This document shows positions 61,975 through 64,000 of a DNA stretch of 64,000 bases, piece after piece. The translations under genes and the position numbers were made by a program. Positions within the stretch are counted from its first letter, which is position 1, and each line of letters starts with the position of its first letter. The notes under the pieces are model-generated. The model saw only the letters and a program-made list of their open reading frames with translations. It had not been told where the DNA came from and did no database searches. The stretch comes from Conexibacter sp. S30A1 (GTDB lineage: Bacteria; Actinomycetota; Thermoleophilia; Solirubrobacterales; Solirubrobacteraceae): NCBI RefSeq assembly GCF_023330665.1, contig NZ_CP097127.1, positions 372,001 to 436,000 of the forward strand, given 5' to 3'.

Positions 61975-62718
61975 GTGTTGTGGCGCACTCTGCTCGCCGT
62001 CGGGATCGCCGCGCTGGCCTTGGTCATGGTCCTGGGCGGTGGGCATGACAGACCGCGTCGCGAGCCTCACGGCACGCATGCAGCTGCCGCGGCCCACGTC
62101 ACGCTGTCGAGTCGGGCCTCGACTGACGTCAAAGCAGCCAAGCTCGCTGCCCGACATCCAACGCCTGCAGCGTGCCCTGGGCGGCGGGTCGCAGATCGCC
62201 CGCAGACGCTGAAGCTGCCATCGACGCTGACCGCTGCTTTCCGTTGCGAGATGGAGGCGCTGTGGAAGGGGATTCGTACCGGAAGGCTCGCGCCCGCCAT
62301 GCCAGCGTTCTTCCCTGAGGCAGCTTACGTCCAGGTCAAGGCGATATTCGACCCACAGGTCGACTGGCACGAGCGCCTGGTCGGCCACTACGCGCTTGAT
62401 CTCAAGGCCGCGCACGCTCTGCTCGGGGCCGGCGCGGCCACGGCGCGTCTGGTCCGCGTCATCGTGCCGGCATCGTTCGCGCACCTGGTAGCGCTGAACG
62501 TCTGCAGCAACCGAGACCGGTACTGGGAGACGGCGAACTCGCGCCTGGTGTATGAGGAGGGGGGTGCTCTGCACTCGCTCGGTATCGCCTCAATGATCTC
62601 CTGGCGTGGGTTCTGGTTCGTCGTGCACCTGGGGGCGGTACTCGAAGACGGTTCCACCGGCGTGGTGGACGCTCCCAGCAGCGGCGTTGGTGTCGCAGTG
62701 CCCTCCGGCACCTGCTGA
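61975..62718 (+). CDS. secreted or membrane-anchored hypothetical protein
   Basis: 247 residues. The N-terminal TLLAVGIAALALVMVLGGG is a signal anchor. The mature region has LPSTLTAAFRCEMEALWKGI, PAFFPEAAYVQVKAIFDPQV, DWHERLVGHYALDLKAAHAL and MISWRGFWFVVHLGAVLEDG, suggesting an NTF2-like or related alpha+beta fold. Two or three Cys could form a disulfide. Family not recognised. Ten nt after the methyltransferase gene, probably one transcript. Confidence 0.65.
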   Translation: MLWRTLLAVGIAALALVMVLGGGHDRPRREPHGTHAAAAAHVTLSSRASTDVKAAKLAARHPTPAACPGRRVADRPQTLKLPSTLTAAFRCEMEALWKGIRTGRLAPAMPAFFPEAAYVQVKAIFDPQVDWHERLVGHYALDLKAAHALLGAGAATARLVRVIVPASFAHLVALNVCSNRDRYWETANSRLVYEEGGALHSLGIASMISWRGFWFVVHLGAVLEDGSTGVVDAPSSGVGVAVPSGTC

Positions 62719-63026
62719 AGACGCAGCTGAGCTTGTCCGATGCCTGCTGCTGCGGTCTGGTCTGATGGGCCGACCATCCTGGTTGGATGGGGCTGCGCGC
62801 GGCTGCCCGGCCCTTGCGACCGAGGTGCTCGTGGCGCGGCCGAACTCGTCCGGGCGCGGCCAAACTCGTCCGGGTGCGGCCCACGGACGCCGGCTGCTGG
62901 CGTGGTCTCAGGGCATCGGCGGTTGCCGGGACACACTCCAGAGCACGGTCGTCTGCAGCCTCGTGCGCAGCCCAGAGCGGCTGGTGGGTAAACGCCGTGT
63001 CCTCCAGTGTTCTTGCGTGAGTGCAG
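62719..63026. other. intergenic, short tandem repeat only
   Basis: No convincing gene; the minus-strand read-through of the vapC remnant crosses it. It holds the 20-bp tandem repeat at 62836-62875. Confidence 0.45.
62836..62875 (+). repeat. 20-bp tandem duplication
   Basis: GCGGCC(G/A)AACTCGTCCGGG(C/T) occurs twice head to tail, followed by a third GCGGCC. Confidence 0.7.
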
Positions 63027-63443
63027 CAGCCGCGGCGGATCAGCTCGGGCTACGACCCTCCAGCCGAGCGAGCGGGCCGCGTTGGCCATACGGTCGTCGT
63101 AGGTGACGATCTGGCGCACGGACACTCCGAGCTGGTGCGCACTGGCGAGATGCATGGCGTCGCGCAAGCGCAGCTCCAGCGGCTCCATGCGTTGGGCTCG
63201 GTGGAGGACCCGATCGTTGACCGGTAGAAGCTGGATGCACCGCAGAACCTGCTCGGCCCGTGCCAGCGCCTCGGGTCCGCTAGGCAGCGGCGCTCGCGCG
63301 AGCGCTGTGCCGGCCAGCGCGCTGCTGACCAGCGGTTGGCGCCGCGAAAGGTGGCGCCGAAGCGCGGATGACGCTGGTTCCCGGACCACGAGCTTGCCGA
63401 TCGCCGAGGAGTCCAGGTAGGTCAGCTGTTGATCGGCGCTCAT
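63027..63443 (-). pseudogene. vapC: VapC-like PIN toxin, degenerate
   Basis: From ATG 63443 the frame encodes a PIN domain of ~139 residues: QQLTYLDSSAIGKLVVREPA with the first Asp, LRLRDAMHLASAHQLGV with another Asp, and QIVTYDDRMANAARSLGW. The second catalytic acid, normally Glu in a SALxxxE stretch, is lost (VSSALAGTALARAPLP). There is no stop after the domain: the frame runs on for ~210 codons of unrelated sequence to 62388, overlapping the gene on the other strand. It is probably inactive. Confidence 0.7.
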
Positions 63444-63540
63444 GCTGCCGCAGTCGCGCGAGCACCGAGGACGGCGGCTCCGAGCCCGCCGCGAGCGGCA
63501 GCGGGTCAGGCAGAGCCAAGAGGTTGCCGACGGCCGCTTA
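63444..63540 (-). pseudogene. vapB: VapB-like antitoxin 3' fragment
   Basis: The minus strand reads ALPDPLPLAAGSEPPSSVLA then RLRQHE, resembling the Pro-rich C-terminal tail of VapB antitoxins that contacts VapC. Everything upstream is replaced by the ISAzo13-type element. Frame continuity with vapC is also broken. Confidence 0.45.
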
Positions 63541-63596
63541 GGAGGCGTCAGATAATAAGTCAAGGAGTTTTGTGGGTTTTGTAGAACTCTTTGTGT

Positions 63597-64000
63597 GTGA
63601 TCGATGAGCGTGCGATCGGGGAGCGTTACCGGGCGTTGGCTGGTGATCTGAACGAGCGTCAGCGGCGGTTGTGGGCTGGTGCGGAGGCGCTTTCGCATGG
63701 TCGTGGTGGTCAGGCGGCGGTGGTTCGTGCGACTGGCCTGAATGAGGGAACGGTCCGCCGTGGTGTGCGTGAGGTCCAGGCTGGCGAGTCGATCGAGCAC
63801 GGCCGGGTTCGTGTGCGTGGTGGGGGCCCGAAGGCGTTGAGTGAGAGCGATCCGATGTTGCTGACGGATCTTGAGCGGCTTGTCCGGGATGATGCTCGTG
63901 GTGACCCGCAGTCGCCGCTTCTGTGGACCGCGAAGAGCGTCAGGTCGATCGCTGGTGCGCTACGCGATCAAGGGCATCAGGTCAGCCACGAGACGGTCGC
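63597..64000 (+). CDS. ISAzo13-family transposase (N-terminal part, runs off window)
   Basis: From GTG 63597 (ATG start less likely) the frame is open to the window end, ~134 residues: IGERYRALAGDLNERQRRLW then AGAEALSHGRGGQAAVVRAT. GLNEGTVRRGVREVQ is a helix-turn-helix, GRVRVRGGGPKALSESDPML is the family linker, and SPLLWTAKSVRSIAGALRDQ with QVSHETV follows. These are the N-terminal features of ISAzo13-family DDE transposases. The DDE core lies beyond the edge. The element cuts vapB near 63540, so its left end is between about 63540 and 63596. Confidence 0.85.
   Translation, partial: MIDERAIGERYRALAGDLNERQRRLWAGAEALSHGRGGQAAVVRATGLNEGTVRRGVREVQAGESIEHGRVRVRGGGPKALSESDPMLLTDLERLVRDDARGDPQSPLLWTAKSVRSIAGALRDQGHQVSHETV

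Overview
The window is high-GC DNA with strong G/C preference at third codon positions, many GTG/TTG starts and tightly overlapping operons. An OpcA protein, a transaldolase/phosphoglucose-isomerase fusion and an Lsr2-type DNA-binding domain point to Actinomycetota. The mix of genes would suit a Thermoleophilia/Solirubrobacterales-like soil lineage, but that class-level guess is inference.

Layout. 1-1090: start of an MFS transporter that runs off the left edge. 1.2-5.5 kb: sulfide-oxidation block (rhodanese, sulfide:quinone oxidoreductase, ETHE1-like persulfide dioxygenase with two rhodanese domains). 5.5-8.7 kb: methyltransferase, pRiA4b ORF-3-like protein, ArsR repressor. 9.4-16.3 kb: six overlapping genes for a hydrogenase-4/formate-hydrogenlyase-type membrane complex (HyfB-C-E-F-G-I order). 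16.4-18.7 kb: small genes, tRNA-Pro, a hydrolase. 18.8-28.5 kb: a sugar-phosphate operon (tkt, tal-pgi, zwf, opcA, pgl, glk, histidine phosphatase) able to carry glucose into the oxidative and non-oxidative pentose phosphate routes. 28.5-30.2 kb: a large Sco/TlpA thioredoxin-fold fusion. 30.3-30.5 kb: tRNA-Leu and tRNA-Glu.

30.5-47.4 kb is a genomic island in the 3' end of tRNA-Glu, bounded by an exact 18-bp direct repeat. It carries a large serine recombinase, an excisionase-like protein overlapping a tyrosine integrase, a nuclease-ATL fusion, IS remnants, several toxin-antitoxin pairs in various states of decay, an acetyltransferase, an MFS exporter and lipoproteins. Its right half is divided into small gene modules by copies of a 66-nt imperfect palindrome. 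Each of the four main palindrome copies has a second repeat (B) on one side. The B copies face each other across the modules. This partitioned cargo region is the most unusual structure in the window.

47.6-64 kb returns to chromosome-like content: a large secreted protein, a collapsed copper module (intact copZ; copA and csoR with internal deletions), ilvD, an MFS protein, a GGDEF cyclase, rpiA, a Dph6-like ATPase, a SpoIIE phosphatase, an ERCC4-Lsr2 fusion, a lipase-like hydrolase and a methyltransferase. The right edge holds a broken vapBC pair cut by an ISAzo13-family element that leaves the window.
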